A stretch of 64,000 nt of DNA from Limnobaculum xujianqingii. Lineage in GTDB: Bacteria > Pseudomonadota > Gammaproteobacteria > Enterobacterales > Enterobacteriaceae. Below are positions 35,054 through 44,800 of this stretch, piece after piece (the stretch's first letter is position 1; every line of letters starts with the position of its first letter). The notes under the pieces were generated by a model. The model did no database searches, was not told the origin of the DNA, and saw only the letters and a list, made by a program, of their open reading frames with translations. The translations under genes and the position numbers were made by a program. The stretch is taken from assembly GCF_013394855.1 (NCBI RefSeq), contig NZ_JABMLK010000002.1:1626360-1690359 (forward strand), given 5' to 3'.

Positions 35054-37867
35054 ATGGATGAGTTGATATTCCTTGGTTTTATCATTCTTATCGCTGTACT
35101 GGCATCGCCAATAATGGCGCTGGTGGCTATGAGTCGCAGTCGCCATGCCAGAGACGAAGTAAGCCAGCTAAAAAAGCAGGTTGAGTCGTTACAAAAGCAG
35201 CTTAACCAGTTGGCAGATATTCCGGTCAGGCGATCTGGTGCTCAGGAAACCAAGGCTGAACCTGCCGTATCACAAAAATTACCAGAGCTGGTTATACCTC
35301 CGGTAACGGATAAACCTGTTCCAGCCGCGCCACCGGCGGTGGCCGCGAAAAGCGACCTTGAACCAGTCGCTCTTCCACCAAAAACAATCGAACCTGCTCC
35401 GGTGACTTCGGTTCCTGCGGTGGAGCCTGTGGCTGCTCCAACATCATCGGTGAATGTTGCGGTGTCAAAACCCTCCGCAACACCAAAACCGGTATTGCCT
35501 CAAACTCCGCCTGTATCTTCCGCCCAAAGTGAAAGTTCAGATATCTTCTCTGGCATTATTTCCTGGCTGGTAAAAGGCAACCCGGTAGCAAAATTGGGTA
35601 TTCTGCTGTTGTTTTTTGGTATTGCCTACCTGCTGAAATATACCATTGAGCGGGATATGTTCCCGATTGAGCTGCGCCTGGCCAGCTCTGCGCTGATCAG
35701 TGTGGTGTTACTAGCATTAGGCTGGCGTTTACGCCATAAGCAGTCTCTTTATGCTCTTATCTTACAGGGCGGTGCCGTGGGCGCGCTATACCTGACGGTA
35801 TTTGCTGCCTTCCGGATTTATGAGCTGTTACCGCATACTTTTGCCTTTGTATTGATGCTGGTGATTTGTGCTGCCAGCGTGGCGCTGGCTGTGTTACAAC
35901 GGGCATTGAGTCTTGCCATGCTCGCCAGTATCGGCGGTTATCTGTCGCCAATACTGCTCTCCACCGGTAGTGCCAACCATATTGGCCTGTTCTCTTACTA
36001 TTTACTTATTTCCAGCGGCATTCTGTTTATTAGCATCTGGCAGTCGTGGCGGGTGCTTAATCTGCTGGGCTTTGTCTTCACTTTTGGCGTAGCCATCATA
36101 TGGGGCGTTGAGCATTATCAGCCGGAGGATTACCTCTCCTGCCAGCTATTCCTGATTGCCAATCTGGTTCTGTTTAGCCTGTTGGCTGAGTTGTTTGCGG
36201 TGAAAAACCGACTTCAACAGCATATGGCAATAGATGGAACCTTGCTGTTTGGCCCTCCGCTGATTGGTTTCGCTTTACAGTATGCGATGACTGAACAGTG
36301 GCAATTTGGGCCAGCGTTCTCTGCGCTGGGCTTTGGTCTGATTTATCTGGTGATAACCTGGGGTACGCTGCGTCGTTTCCCACAGGAAGGCAAACGAATT
36401 GCTTTGGGGTATCTGGCTCTGGGGGGAAGTTTCGTTACGTTGGCTATCCCACTGGCGCTTTCTGCTCAATGGACCGCACTGGCCTGGGCGCTGGAAGGTC
36501 TGGGTATTCTGTGGTTTGGCCTGCTGCAACATCAGCGTCGCCTGAGCTGGAGCGGTAGTGCATTACTGGTACTGGCGTTAGGTGCTCAGTTAGTAGCCTA
36601 TCAGGATTACCGTTGGGATATCTCTTTACTGTTTGTTTTACCGGTTCTGTTCCTGAGCTTTATTGCCGGTGGTGTATTATGGCGTCACTTTAAACCAGCG
36701 TCTGATGCCTGGAAGGGTATTAGTATGGCAATGCTGGTGGTCGGCATACTGCTTTGGTGCTGGTGGTTGATTGAGCTGCCGTTCGCTTTCAATACCAGAA
36801 CCTATAGCCTGGAGCCGATGTTGCTTGCTCTGTCAGGGCTGAGCATATCCGTCTGGATCTGGCGCATTGCCGGAAATCGTTTAGCCTGGCCTGAGTTAAA
36901 GCAATCGGTTTGGTTATTGTGGCCAGCGGCGGCAATGGCGCTGTTTCTACAGCTTAGCGATGATCCACTGCCAACGGCGTTAGGATTATGGAATCTGGTC
37001 TGGCTGCTGGTGGTTGCTACCGCACTCTTCCTGCTACATCGTGATGCTCCTCAACTGTTGAAAGGTAATGCAGAGAAACTGGCACATCTGGTTCTTTTCT
37101 GGCTGGTATTGGCCTGGGTTGGAAGCGAAGTCTACTGGCGCACAGCTCAAATGGCATGGGGAATGAACGAATGGCGCTTCTATCTGCAAATGTGCAGCTT
37201 ATCATTAGTTATTCTCTTGCTGTGGATTGCCGATCGTCGACAGTACTGGCCGATTAGGGCTCATGCCAATGTTTATTGGCTGGGTACCATTCCGTTGATG
37301 GCTGCGGCAGGCGCGATGCTGCTAACCGGCAATATGATGGATGGTCAGATGGTGAACTGGCGTTATATTCCATTGGTTAACCCACTGGAAGAGGCGGCGA
37401 TGTTTGGCATTTTAATGCTGGTCGTCTGGCTCCGCCGTATTAGCGTTATTCTGAAACCACATGCTATTCAGTTGGACTCTATCATCCCGTTAGTCGGTTG
37501 GGGACTGGCATTCTGGTGGTTCAATGGCATTCTGCTGCGGGCACTGGCTTACTATGCGGATATTGCCTGGTGGTTTGACGCGCTGTGGGCATCACGTCTG
37601 GTTCATACTACGTTTGCTATTGTCTGGACGCTTATTGCTCTGATTTGTATGGTATTCTCTGCTCGTACCGGACGTCGGATTGTCTGGTTCATTGGTGCAG
37701 CCTTACTGGGCGTAGTGATCTTTAAATTATTCCTGGTGGATAGCGCTAAAGGCGGCGGCTTAGCCCGTGCCATCGCATTCCTGGGTGTTGCCGTGTTGCT
37801 GTTAGTCGTGGGATACTTTTCCCCATTACCTCCCCGTCAGCCGCTTAAGCAGGAGCCAAAGGCATGA
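35054..37867 (+). CDS. DUF2339 large multi-span membrane protein
   Basis: 937 aa from ATG 35054 (AGGAT upstream; the frame also offers GTG 35015). N-terminal helix, a short coiled coil (SQLKKQVESLQKQLNQL), a Pro/Ala-rich linker (about 65-165), then about 25 hydrophobic segments filling the rest, beginning WLVKGNPVAKLGILLLFFGIAYLLKY, the DUF2339 signature. Inner membrane. Function unknown. The stop overlaps the start of the DUF3999 gene by 4 bases (ATGA), the usual pairing of these families. Confidence 0.87.
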   Translation: MDELIFLGFIILIAVLASPIMALVAMSRSRHARDEVSQLKKQVESLQKQLNQLADIPVRRSGAQETKAEPAVSQKLPELVIPPVTDKPVPAAPPAVAAKSDLEPVALPPKTIEPAPVTSVPAVEPVAAPTSSVNVAVSKPSATPKPVLPQTPPVSSAQSESSDIFSGIISWLVKGNPVAKLGILLLFFGIAYLLKYTIERDMFPIELRLASSALISVVLLALGWRLRHKQSLYALILQGGAVGALYLTVFAAFRIYELLPHTFAFVLMLVICAASVALAVLQRALSLAMLASIGGYLSPILLSTGSANHIGLFSYYLLISSGILFISIWQSWRVLNLLGFVFTFGVAIIWGVEHYQPEDYLSCQLFLIANLVLFSLLAELFAVKNRLQQHMAIDGTLLFGPPLIGFALQYAMTEQWQFGPAFSALGFGLIYLVITWGTLRRFPQEGKRIALGYLALGGSFVTLAIPLALSAQWTALAWALEGLGILWFGLLQHQRRLSWSGSALLVLALGAQLVAYQDYRWDISLLFVLPVLFLSFIAGGVLWRHFKPASDAWKGISMAMLVVGILLWCWWLIELPFAFNTRTYSLEPMLLALSGLSISVWIWRIAGNRLAWPELKQSVWLLWPAAAMALFLQLSDDPLPTALGLWNLVWLLVVATALFLLHRDAPQLLKGNAEKLAHLVLFWLVLAWVGSEVYWRTAQMAWGMNEWRFYLQMCSLSLVILLLWIADRRQYWPIRAHANVYWLGTIPLMAAAGAMLLTGNMMDGQMVNWRYIPLVNPLEEAAMFGILMLVVWLRRISVILKPHAIQLDSIIPLVGWGLAFWWFNGILLRALAYYADIAWWFDALWASRLVHTTFAIVWTLIALICMVFSARTGRRIVWFIGAALLGVVIFKLFLVDSAKGGGLARAIAFLGVAVLLLVVGYFSPLPPRQPLKQEPKA

Positions 37868-39312
37868 TGTCGTTAATAAAAATAAAAAAATCCACTGTTA
37901 CTTTACGTGCAGCGTTATGTGGCCTGTGCATATCGGTATTACCGCTGGCTCAGGCTGATGAAACTGAGCTAACGCCGAAGGATTTTTATAAGGGAGCAGA
38001 ACTGGAAGTTTCTGCACCATCCCCTTTTTATCGTTTAACGCTGCCGGAAGATGTCTATCTTGAGACGGTTTATCCTGATTTGCGGGATGTTCGGGTGTTT
38101 AACAGTTCGGGGCAGACGGTTACTTTCGCTTTATCACCGGTGGATAGCGATACTACCGAACAGCAAAATATCCCATTACGTATTTTCCCTATGCAAATGT
38201 CAGTGAATAAACCTGACGAGAATCGGCGGGAGGATAAAGAAACATTTACCTTTAAATCGGCCGGTGGCGTTGAGGTAAAACTCTATCAGGATGGTGAACG
38301 CAAACCGCAAGCGACTTACCTGTTAGAGTTGAATCAGGATAAAGATAAATCTGATGACGTTGGTCTTAATCAAATCATGCTGGACTGGGCCCAAAGTAAT
38401 GCCAACTGGCAGGCGAAAGTTACCCTATATAGCAGCAGAGATTTAAAGGACTGGCGCAAACAGGCGGACAATGCGCCACTGATGGATTTAACTTCCGGTA
38501 CCGATCGCCTGTTGTTGAACAATATCGATCTTGATGATAACTACAACAGCCGACGCGCTCAGTATTGGCTATTAGTGGTGAATAGTGATGAAAATGTAGC
38601 GATTCCCGCTATATCTAAGGCTCAGGGGGTAGTGATCACCCGACGTACAGCGGTTGAAACCATTGAACTGGCATTTAAATCTGAAACGGTATCCAAAACC
38701 GAAGCGATATATCAGTTGCAGCGCCCTCAGCCATTGTCATCCCTTTCCATTGTGCCTGAGCAGAGTAATACAGTATTACCGGTAAATATCGAGTATCGCA
38801 GTACTGAGCAAGATAAATGGCGACCATTGTCGACGGCAGTGGTATATCAAATTCATGGCGACACCGGATACCGTACCTCGGAACCTTTAGCGATGAACCA
38901 TCTGCTAGTTCAGGGGATTCGGGTGAAAGCGGTAAACGGCAACTGGGGTGATACCGTGCCTAAAGTCGTTGCTCAGCGTGAACGTGTTGATGTGCTGTTT
39001 AACGGACAGGGCAATCCTCCGTATTTGCTGGCATGGGGGGCAAATCAGGCTGCTAAAGCGACCATCGGCGTGAATCAGCTAATCCCTGCCTCAGAAATGC
39101 AACCAAATGGATTGCAGGGACTACCACAGGCTTACGTCGGAAATACTATGGTGCTGGGTGGAGAAGAGCGCCTGACAGCAACCTCACCAGTAGAGCGAGC
39201 ACAACAGTGGCAAACCTGGTTATTGTGGGGACTGCTGATTGTTGGCGTTGTTGGATTGGCGCTGGTGGTGCTGAGACTGGCTCGGGAGTTGATGGAGCCT
39301 AAAAGTAAATAA
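37864..39312 (+). CDS. DUF3999 membrane-anchored periplasmic protein
   Basis: 482 aa. A signal peptide (about residues 1-31, ending AQA), a large beta-rich periplasmic region with DUF3999 features (YRLTLPEDVYLETVYPDLRDVRVFNSSGQTVTF), and one C-terminal transmembrane helix (TWLLWGLLIVGVVGLALVVLRLAREL). It overlaps the DUF2339 gene by 4 bases, so the two proteins probably form one envelope complex. The biological role is not known. Confidence 0.85.
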   Translation: MMSLIKIKKSTVTLRAALCGLCISVLPLAQADETELTPKDFYKGAELEVSAPSPFYRLTLPEDVYLETVYPDLRDVRVFNSSGQTVTFALSPVDSDTTEQQNIPLRIFPMQMSVNKPDENRREDKETFTFKSAGGVEVKLYQDGERKPQATYLLELNQDKDKSDDVGLNQIMLDWAQSNANWQAKVTLYSSRDLKDWRKQADNAPLMDLTSGTDRLLLNNIDLDDNYNSRRAQYWLLVVNSDENVAIPAISKAQGVVITRRTAVETIELAFKSETVSKTEAIYQLQRPQPLSSLSIVPEQSNTVLPVNIEYRSTEQDKWRPLSTAVVYQIHGDTGYRTSEPLAMNHLLVQGIRVKAVNGNWGDTVPKVVAQRERVDVLFNGQGNPPYLLAWGANQAAKATIGVNQLIPASEMQPNGLQGLPQAYVGNTMVLGGEERLTATSPVERAQQWQTWLLWGLLIVGVVGLALVVLRLARELMEPKSK

Positions 39313-39340
39313 CGGAAAAATATTCGTTTAGTTTCATACT

Positions 39341-39375
39341 GCAAAATAGGTCGGGCAAAGCCCGGCCTATTTTGC
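39341..39375. terminator. bidirectional terminator hairpin
   Basis: GCAAAATAGG-T-CGGGC pairs with GCCCG-G-CCTATTTTGC across an AAA loop (one mismatch). It lies 28 bases after the DUF3999 stop and before the convergent DUF1622 gene. Confidence 0.8.
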
Positions 39376-39459
39376 AGCTGAGTACAGATGTCTTCTGGTC
39401 GGGCACAATGATGATGTGCACATATTGTCATTCCGGCCGGAATATTCCTGAATGTTAAT

Positions 39460-39918
39460 TTATTTATTCTCTGGCAAGATTTCATCATCCTGAGACGTGT
39501 TTTCCTTCTCGGGAGTCTGAGGTTGGTTGCTCTCAGTGATATCTTTGGTTTGTTCTTCTACGATTTTTTCTGTCACCGGAGCTTGAATTGGAACAAGAGC
39601 CGCAAGTGCTTTAGATTCCCGATTGAGAAAAAATGACAGTAAAGTGCGGATGACCACCATGGAAACCAGCACAATTAGCTCATTGTAGCCAGGGCTCATG
39701 ATTGCTCGCAGTATATTAACGGCAATCAGAATTTCCAGACCAAGCAGCAAACGGGAGCCGAAAGGAACGCGTATAGCGAGCAGACCGTTGGATGACTGAT
39801 GTTCACGTTTGATTTCGCTGCGAATAAAACCAACAACCGCCATAATCACAGCATAAACGATGATTAATATACTGATAGCACTCAATATATCGTTAATAAG
39901 ATAAAGTATGTCTACCAT
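39460..39918 (-). CDS. DUF1622 membrane protein
   Basis: 152 aa. Three hydrophobic segments (about 10-30, 55-75, 80-100) with the DUF1622 pattern RVPFGSRLLLGLEILIAVNILRAIMSP and IVLVSMVVIRTLLSFFLNRE, then a Glu/Thr/Pro-rich cytoplasmic tail with many acidic residues. Inner membrane; function unknown. It stands alone between two short intergenic regions. Confidence 0.82.
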   Translation of the reverse strand: MVDILYLINDILSAISILIIVYAVIMAVVGFIRSEIKREHQSSNGLLAIRVPFGSRLLLGLEILIAVNILRAIMSPGYNELIVLVSMVVIRTLLSFFLNRESKALAALVPIQAPVTEKIVEEQTKDITESNQPQTPEKENTSQDDEILPENK

Positions 39919-40086
39919 ATCAAGATCCCTTTAGTGGTGAAAACATTAATGCTTCCCTCTCTTTTCCTTCGAGGGGCTGTTAGTTAGCATCCCATGAAAT
40001 CGCGCTACAAAATAGCTGTCAATATTCCCTGTTATATAGATGACCACCATTCACACTAAAACGTTCCGGCAAAAAGTGAATATATT

Positions 40087-40356
40087 TCAAACAATCATGG
40101 TCAGGAGAAATAGCTTTCCTTTCAGCACCTCTTCGGGAGCGGTGACGATTTTGATGTCCATTAGTTTAAGCATATAGCCGGGGGTAACGCTGAGATAGGG
40201 GGAGTTTTTATTGTTATAGCGCATTTTGAATAGCTCATGCATATCGTCTTTGCGTATTACGATGAGCATCTTATCATTCGGAACTTTGCCATATTGCAAG
40301 AATACGTCTTCCTTTTTTCGCTGGATACCTTCAATAAGATGTTCAAGTAGCGGCAT
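40087..40356 (-). CDS. uncharacterised 89-aa protein
   Basis: Not recognised. A mixed alpha/beta soluble sequence, KMLIVIRKDDMHELFKMRYNNKNSPYLSVTPGYMLKLMDIKIVTAPE, without signal peptide. The reading frame is clean but has no close context. It may be a small orphan gene. Confidence 0.5.
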   Translation of the reverse strand: MPLLEHLIEGIQRKKEDVFLQYGKVPNDKMLIVIRKDDMHELFKMRYNNKNSPYLSVTPGYMLKLMDIKIVTAPEEVLKGKLFLLTMIV

Positions 40357-40908
40357 AGTTATTCTCGCAGCGAAAGGTTATGGATAAAAAATATCACTAA
40401 TTCTGTTTCTGATAAACAGGGATTTCTTGTTGAAGTATAGGAGAATTTTTGCCAGTGAAACCGTTATCAATTGTTTTTATTACTTCTCTGTGATTCAGGA
40501 GCATTTGGCTATTAGTTTATTTTTTACTGGCATCCTGTTTGCCACTCTTATGTAAGAGTTTATGAGAAATAGTGTTATTGAGTTTTCTGCTAATGCTGCT
40601 TTCTATTTATTCAGTACCTCAGACGCGAGTATTTTCTATTTTATGACCAATTTTATTCTGCCTGCCATTACAGATATTAATTTCGTCTATTCGGTATAAG
40701 TTGAATGATTTATTCGTGTTCAATATTAAGTGTATTAATTAATTTTAATTTAACTGACTGAATCAATATCCATAATGAGACAGGTTAATCAATTTGGGGG
40801 ATGCTATTGACGTAGATCAGTAAAGACCTTTCTCAAGTAATCGTATTATCACACCTCATAATAATAAACGTCCTAATATTTTTTCTTGTTACCATGAGGG
40901 TAATGTCG
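40357..40908 (+). promoter_or_regulatory. upstream region of dmsABC
   Basis: Over 500 bases of AT-rich sequence without a gene. The dms-proximal part holds the FNR-like site listed separately. No tRNA, repeat or sRNA is evident. Confidence 0.5.
40807..40820 (+). promoter_or_regulatory. FNR-like site upstream of dmsA
   Basis: TTGACGTAGATCAG matches TTGAT-N4-ATCAA at 8 of the 10 fixed positions. It lies 102 bases before the dmsA start. E. coli dmsABC is activated by FNR in the absence of oxygen. Confidence 0.55.
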
Positions 40909-43329
40909 ATGCAGAGCAAAAAAACAGTACACCTTGGCGGGGTGTCGCGACGGGAGTTTATTAAAACTTCCGTGGCTGCCACAAGTGCAGCCGCAGTGGC
41001 GGGGTCACTAACCTTGCCATTTACGACCACCGCAGTTGCAGCACCAGAAGCTGCTTCAACGGAAACCATTAAATACAGTGCCTGTCTGGTTAACTGCGGT
41101 AGCCGTTGCCCACTGAAAGTGCATGTTAAAGATGGCGTTATTACCAAAATCTCCAGCGAAACCGATTTTAATGATTCCACCTATGGTGAGCACCAAATTC
41201 GTCCTTGCCTGCGGGGCCGCTCGGTACGTTGGAAAACCTATAACCCCGATCGGGTTAAGTATCCGATGCTACGCACCGGAGCCAGAGGTGAAGGTAAATT
41301 TAAACGCATTAGCTGGGATGAAGCGACAACCATTTTAGCCGACAAGCTAAAGTATACCGTTGAAAAATATGGTAATGAGGCAATTTACTATCAATATGGT
41401 TCCGGTTCAACGGGAGCTAACCTGCAAGGCCGTAACGCCTGCAAGCGTATGCTCAATTTATACGGTGGCTTCCTCGATCAGCACGGAACTTACTCTACGG
41501 CACAGATCAATACCGTCATGCCATATGTGTATGGTGGTTTGGCAGAAACCCTGTTACTGGAAATTAAAAATTCCGACCTGGTGGTGATGTTCGGGCACAA
41601 TCTGGCGGAAACCCGCATGTCTGGTGGCGGTCAGTTTTATGAAACGCTGAACGCGCTGAAACAAAGTCATGCGCGAGTGATCATTATTGATCCACGTATG
41701 ACCGACAGCGTTACCACCTTAGATGCAGAATGGATTCCTATCTATCCGGGAACCGATAGCGCTCTGGTTGCGGCTATTGGTTATACCCTGATTAAAGAAA
41801 ATCTTACTAATGAAGAGTTCCTGAAAACCTACTGTGTTGGTTGGGATGAAAGTACTCTGCCTGAGTCGGCACCGAAAAATGGTTCTTACAAAGATTATCT
41901 GTTAGGTAACGGTCCGGATAATATTGCCAAGACTCCTGAATGGGCGAGCGAAATTACCGGTATTTCACCAACCCGCATTATTCAGCTGGCTCGTGAAATT
42001 GGCTCAGCTAAAGCAGCCTGGATCTCTCAAGGTTGGGGGTTGCAACGCACTGCCAATGGTGAACAGGCTTCCCGTTCTATCATGATGATTCCACTCATGA
42101 CTGGGCATATTGGTCGTGCTGGTACTAACAGTGGCTCATGGGGCGGAAATGTGGCCTATTCAGTACCAGGATTTGCTATTCCTAATCCGGTAAAAACCGC
42201 CATTCCTTGCTTTATGTGGACCGATGCCATTACCCGCGGAACAGAAATGACCGCGAAAAATGCCCACGTCAAAAATAAAGATAAGCTGACAACCAACGTT
42301 AAATTTATGTGGAATTATGCCAGTAACGTCATGATGAACCAGCATTCTGACGTGAATAAAACCCATGAAATCCTTAAGGATGAATCGCTGTGTGAATTTA
42401 TTCTGGTGTGGGAAACCCACATGACGGCCAGCGCTAAATATGCCGACCTGTTGTTGCCGGATGTCACCTCAGTTGAGTCAAACGATCTGATCAATAACTC
42501 CTATGCCAGCGGTGCTTATAACTACTGTATTCGTTTGCAGAATACTATTGAGCCGCTTTGGGAATGTCGCCAGTCTTATGATGTTTTGGCAGAAGTGGCG
42601 CAAAAGTTGGGTATTCGCAAGCAGTTTACTGAAGGGCGCACCCATGAGCAGTGGATTGAATATTGCTATAACAAAATGCGCGAGAAAGATACAACCTTAC
42701 CTGAGTTTGCACAAACCAATGATAAGGGCATTGTCGCTCGCGTTCTGGCAGACAGTTCTAAATCCATCGCGTTAAAAGATTATCGTGACGATCCTCATGC
42801 CAATCCGCTGAAGACCCCATCAGGCAAAATTGAAATTTACTCAGAAGCTTTAGCGACTATCGCTTCCACCTGGGAGTTAACTGAAGGGGATCGTATCCCG
42901 GCCGTACCAGAATATTGCCCAACCTTTGAAGGGGTTAGTGATAAGACAACTCAAGAGCTGTATCCACTTCAGATGACCGGCTTCCATGATAAAGGCCGTG
43001 TGCACTCTTCGTACTATTCGGTGGCTATGCTGCGTGAAGCAGTACCCCATATGATGTGGATGAATCCTATTGATGCACGGGCTCGTAAGTTGAATCACGG
43101 CGATATGGCTGAGGTATTTAACGATCGTGGCCGTATTCGTATTGCTGTCAAAGTGACCGAGCGTATTTTACCGGGAGTTATCGGGGTACCGCAGGGCGCA
43201 TGGCGTAATACCAACGAGCAAGGGGTAGATGTGGGCGGATGTATTAATACGCTGACCACCCAACGGCCTTCTCCACTGGCTAAGGGTAACCCACAACACA
43301 CCAACCTCGTTGAAGTAAAACGTGCATAA
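40909..43329 (+). CDS. dmsA: DmsA/YnfE-type dimethyl sulfoxide reductase catalytic subunit
   Basis: 806 aa from ATG 40909 (GAGGG 7 bases upstream; ATG 40894 and 40903 are in frame but badly spaced). Twin-arginine signal SRREFIKTSVAATSAAA (about residues 13-29). The N-terminal cluster motif CLVNCGSRCPL...CLRGR binds the FS0 [4Fe-4S] centre, YSTAQ supplies the Mo-ligating serine, and the C-terminal dinucleotide-binding domain is complete. Reduces DMSO and N-oxides at the outer face of the inner membrane. First gene of dmsABC. Confidence 0.92.
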   Translation: MQSKKTVHLGGVSRREFIKTSVAATSAAAVAGSLTLPFTTTAVAAPEAASTETIKYSACLVNCGSRCPLKVHVKDGVITKISSETDFNDSTYGEHQIRPCLRGRSVRWKTYNPDRVKYPMLRTGARGEGKFKRISWDEATTILADKLKYTVEKYGNEAIYYQYGSGSTGANLQGRNACKRMLNLYGGFLDQHGTYSTAQINTVMPYVYGGLAETLLLEIKNSDLVVMFGHNLAETRMSGGGQFYETLNALKQSHARVIIIDPRMTDSVTTLDAEWIPIYPGTDSALVAAIGYTLIKENLTNEEFLKTYCVGWDESTLPESAPKNGSYKDYLLGNGPDNIAKTPEWASEITGISPTRIIQLAREIGSAKAAWISQGWGLQRTANGEQASRSIMMIPLMTGHIGRAGTNSGSWGGNVAYSVPGFAIPNPVKTAIPCFMWTDAITRGTEMTAKNAHVKNKDKLTTNVKFMWNYASNVMMNQHSDVNKTHEILKDESLCEFILVWETHMTASAKYADLLLPDVTSVESNDLINNSYASGAYNYCIRLQNTIEPLWECRQSYDVLAEVAQKLGIRKQFTEGRTHEQWIEYCYNKMREKDTTLPEFAQTNDKGIVARVLADSSKSIALKDYRDDPHANPLKTPSGKIEIYSEALATIASTWELTEGDRIPAVPEYCPTFEGVSDKTTQELYPLQMTGFHDKGRVHSSYYSVAMLREAVPHMMWMNPIDARARKLNHGDMAEVFNDRGRIRIAVKVTERILPGVIGVPQGAWRNTNEQGVDVGGCINTLTTQRPSPLAKGNPQHTNLVEVKRA

Positions 43330-43339
43330 GGAGATAGTG

Positions 43340-43957
43340 ATGAAACAATATGGTTTTTACGTAGATAGCTCCAAGTGCACAGGCTGTAAAACTTGCCAGA
43401 TTAGCTGCAAAGACGAAAAGGATTTGCAACTGGGGCCAAAACTGCGTCGGGTTTATGAGTTTGGCGGCGGTACCTGGTCTAAGCAGGAAAATTTGTGGAC
43501 ACAAAACGTGTTCAATTATTACCTGTCTATTGCCTGTAACCATTGCTCCAAGCCAACTTGTGTTGAGGGATGCCCAACCGGGGCGATGCATAAGCGCGCG
43601 GAAGATGGTTTGGTGGTGGTTAATCAGGATATCTGTGTTGGCTGTCGCTATTGTGAAATGCGCTGCCCTTACGGTGCCCCGCAGTTTGATGAATCGAAGA
43701 AAGTCATGGCTAAGTGTGATGGCTGTTATGAGCGAGTGGGCCAGGGGTTGAAACCTGTTTGTGTCGAATCTTGCCCTCAACGGGCACTGGACTTTGATGA
43801 AATCGGTGTATTACATGAAAAGTACGGCTATCAGAATGGGGTTGCTCCATTGCCGGATCCATCGCTGACCTCACCGAATCTGGTGATTAAAGCCCATCGG
43901 GATGCCAAACCTTGTGGTGATACATCCGGTCATATTCAGAATCCGGCGGAGGTGTAA
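43340..43957 (+). CDS. dmsB: DmsB, four-cluster iron-sulfur subunit
   Basis: 205 aa, identical in length to E. coli DmsB. Four cysteine groups: CTGCKTCQISCKDEKD, CNHCSKPTCVEGCP, CVGCRYCEMRCPYG and CDGCYERVGQGLKPVCVESCP. Carries electrons from DmsC to DmsA. Start ATG 43340 with GGAG 6 bases before; 10 bp after dmsA. Confidence 0.95.
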   Translation: MKQYGFYVDSSKCTGCKTCQISCKDEKDLQLGPKLRRVYEFGGGTWSKQENLWTQNVFNYYLSIACNHCSKPTCVEGCPTGAMHKRAEDGLVVVNQDICVGCRYCEMRCPYGAPQFDESKKVMAKCDGCYERVGQGLKPVCVESCPQRALDFDEIGVLHEKYGYQNGVAPLPDPSLTSPNLVIKAHRDAKPCGDTSGHIQNPAEV

Positions 43958-43958
43958 G

Positions 43959-44735
43959 ATGCATGAATTACCACTGGTATTTTTTACCGTACTTGGACAA
44001 AGCGCTGTAGGGCTGTTTTTGTTAGCCTTTATCAGCTATCAGTTGAAATTAAGTGACTGGGAACAACTCAGACGGGCTAACCTGTTGGCTCTGGTGTTAA
44101 TGGCGATTGGTTTGATCTGCAGTATTTTCCACCTGGGTCAGATTTTCCGCATGTTTAACGTGATGGCCGGAGTGGGCCGCTCGCCAATGAGTAATGAGAT
44201 CGCGTTATGTGGCGCTTTCTTCGCTCTGGCTTGTGGTACCTTTTTCTTTAGCTACATCAAGAAAAACGTAGGGATTGCCAGCGTACTGAACGTGGTGACC
44301 ATTCTGCTTGGGTTGGCTTTTGTCTGGTCAATCACCAAAGTGTATCAACTGCAAACCGTTGGTAGTTGGAACACCGGCTACACTGCACAGCAAATGTGGC
44401 TTACCGTATTGGTTGGTGGCGGAGCCTGTGCTGTTTTAGCCGGAGTACGTCAGGTTGGTGCTATTGCGCTGCTGATTGGTGCGATTGTTAGTCTGGTGGC
44501 TAAACCGGGCTACCTGAGTTTTGTAAATCAGGTTGAGCCAGCGCTTTCTTCTCAACAGACGCTGTTCTGGGGAATTCAGACTTTCTGTCTGGCTCTGGCA
44601 GTGCTGATTGCGGTAGTGGTGTTGATTAAACATAAGGGCTTGGGTTCTGTTCTGGCTCTTGGTTCTGCTGGTGTGGTGATTGGAGAACTGGCTTCCCGCG
44701 TTGCATTTTACAATCTGTGGTCAATAGCCATGTAA
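43959..44735 (+). CDS. dmsC: DmsC, membrane anchor and menaquinol-binding subunit
   Basis: 258 aa from ATG 43959 with GGAGGTG upstream. Eight predicted transmembrane helices, starting MHELPLVFFTVLGQSAVGLFLL, typical of DmsC. Oxidises menaquinol and anchors DmsAB. Starts one base after the dmsB stop. Confidence 0.93.
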   Translation: MHELPLVFFTVLGQSAVGLFLLAFISYQLKLSDWEQLRRANLLALVLMAIGLICSIFHLGQIFRMFNVMAGVGRSPMSNEIALCGAFFALACGTFFFSYIKKNVGIASVLNVVTILLGLAFVWSITKVYQLQTVGSWNTGYTAQQMWLTVLVGGGACAVLAGVRQVGAIALLIGAIVSLVAKPGYLSFVNQVEPALSSQQTLFWGIQTFCLALAVLIAVVVLIKHKGLGSVLALGSAGVVIGELASRVAFYNLWSIAM

Positions 44736-44741
44736 TCATTT

Positions 44742-44769
44742 CAGGCTGACCGGAAAACCGGTCAGCCTG
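44742..44769 (+). terminator. hairpin between dmsC and the chaperone gene
   Basis: CAGGCTGACCGG - AAAA - CCGGTCAGCCTG, a perfect 12-bp stem 6 bases after the dmsC stop. No long T-run follows (TTGTGAAA), so it may attenuate or protect the dmsABC message rather than end it. Confidence 0.65.
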
Positions 44770-44800
44770 TTGTGAAATATCAGAAAAAGGCCCTGTTGTT

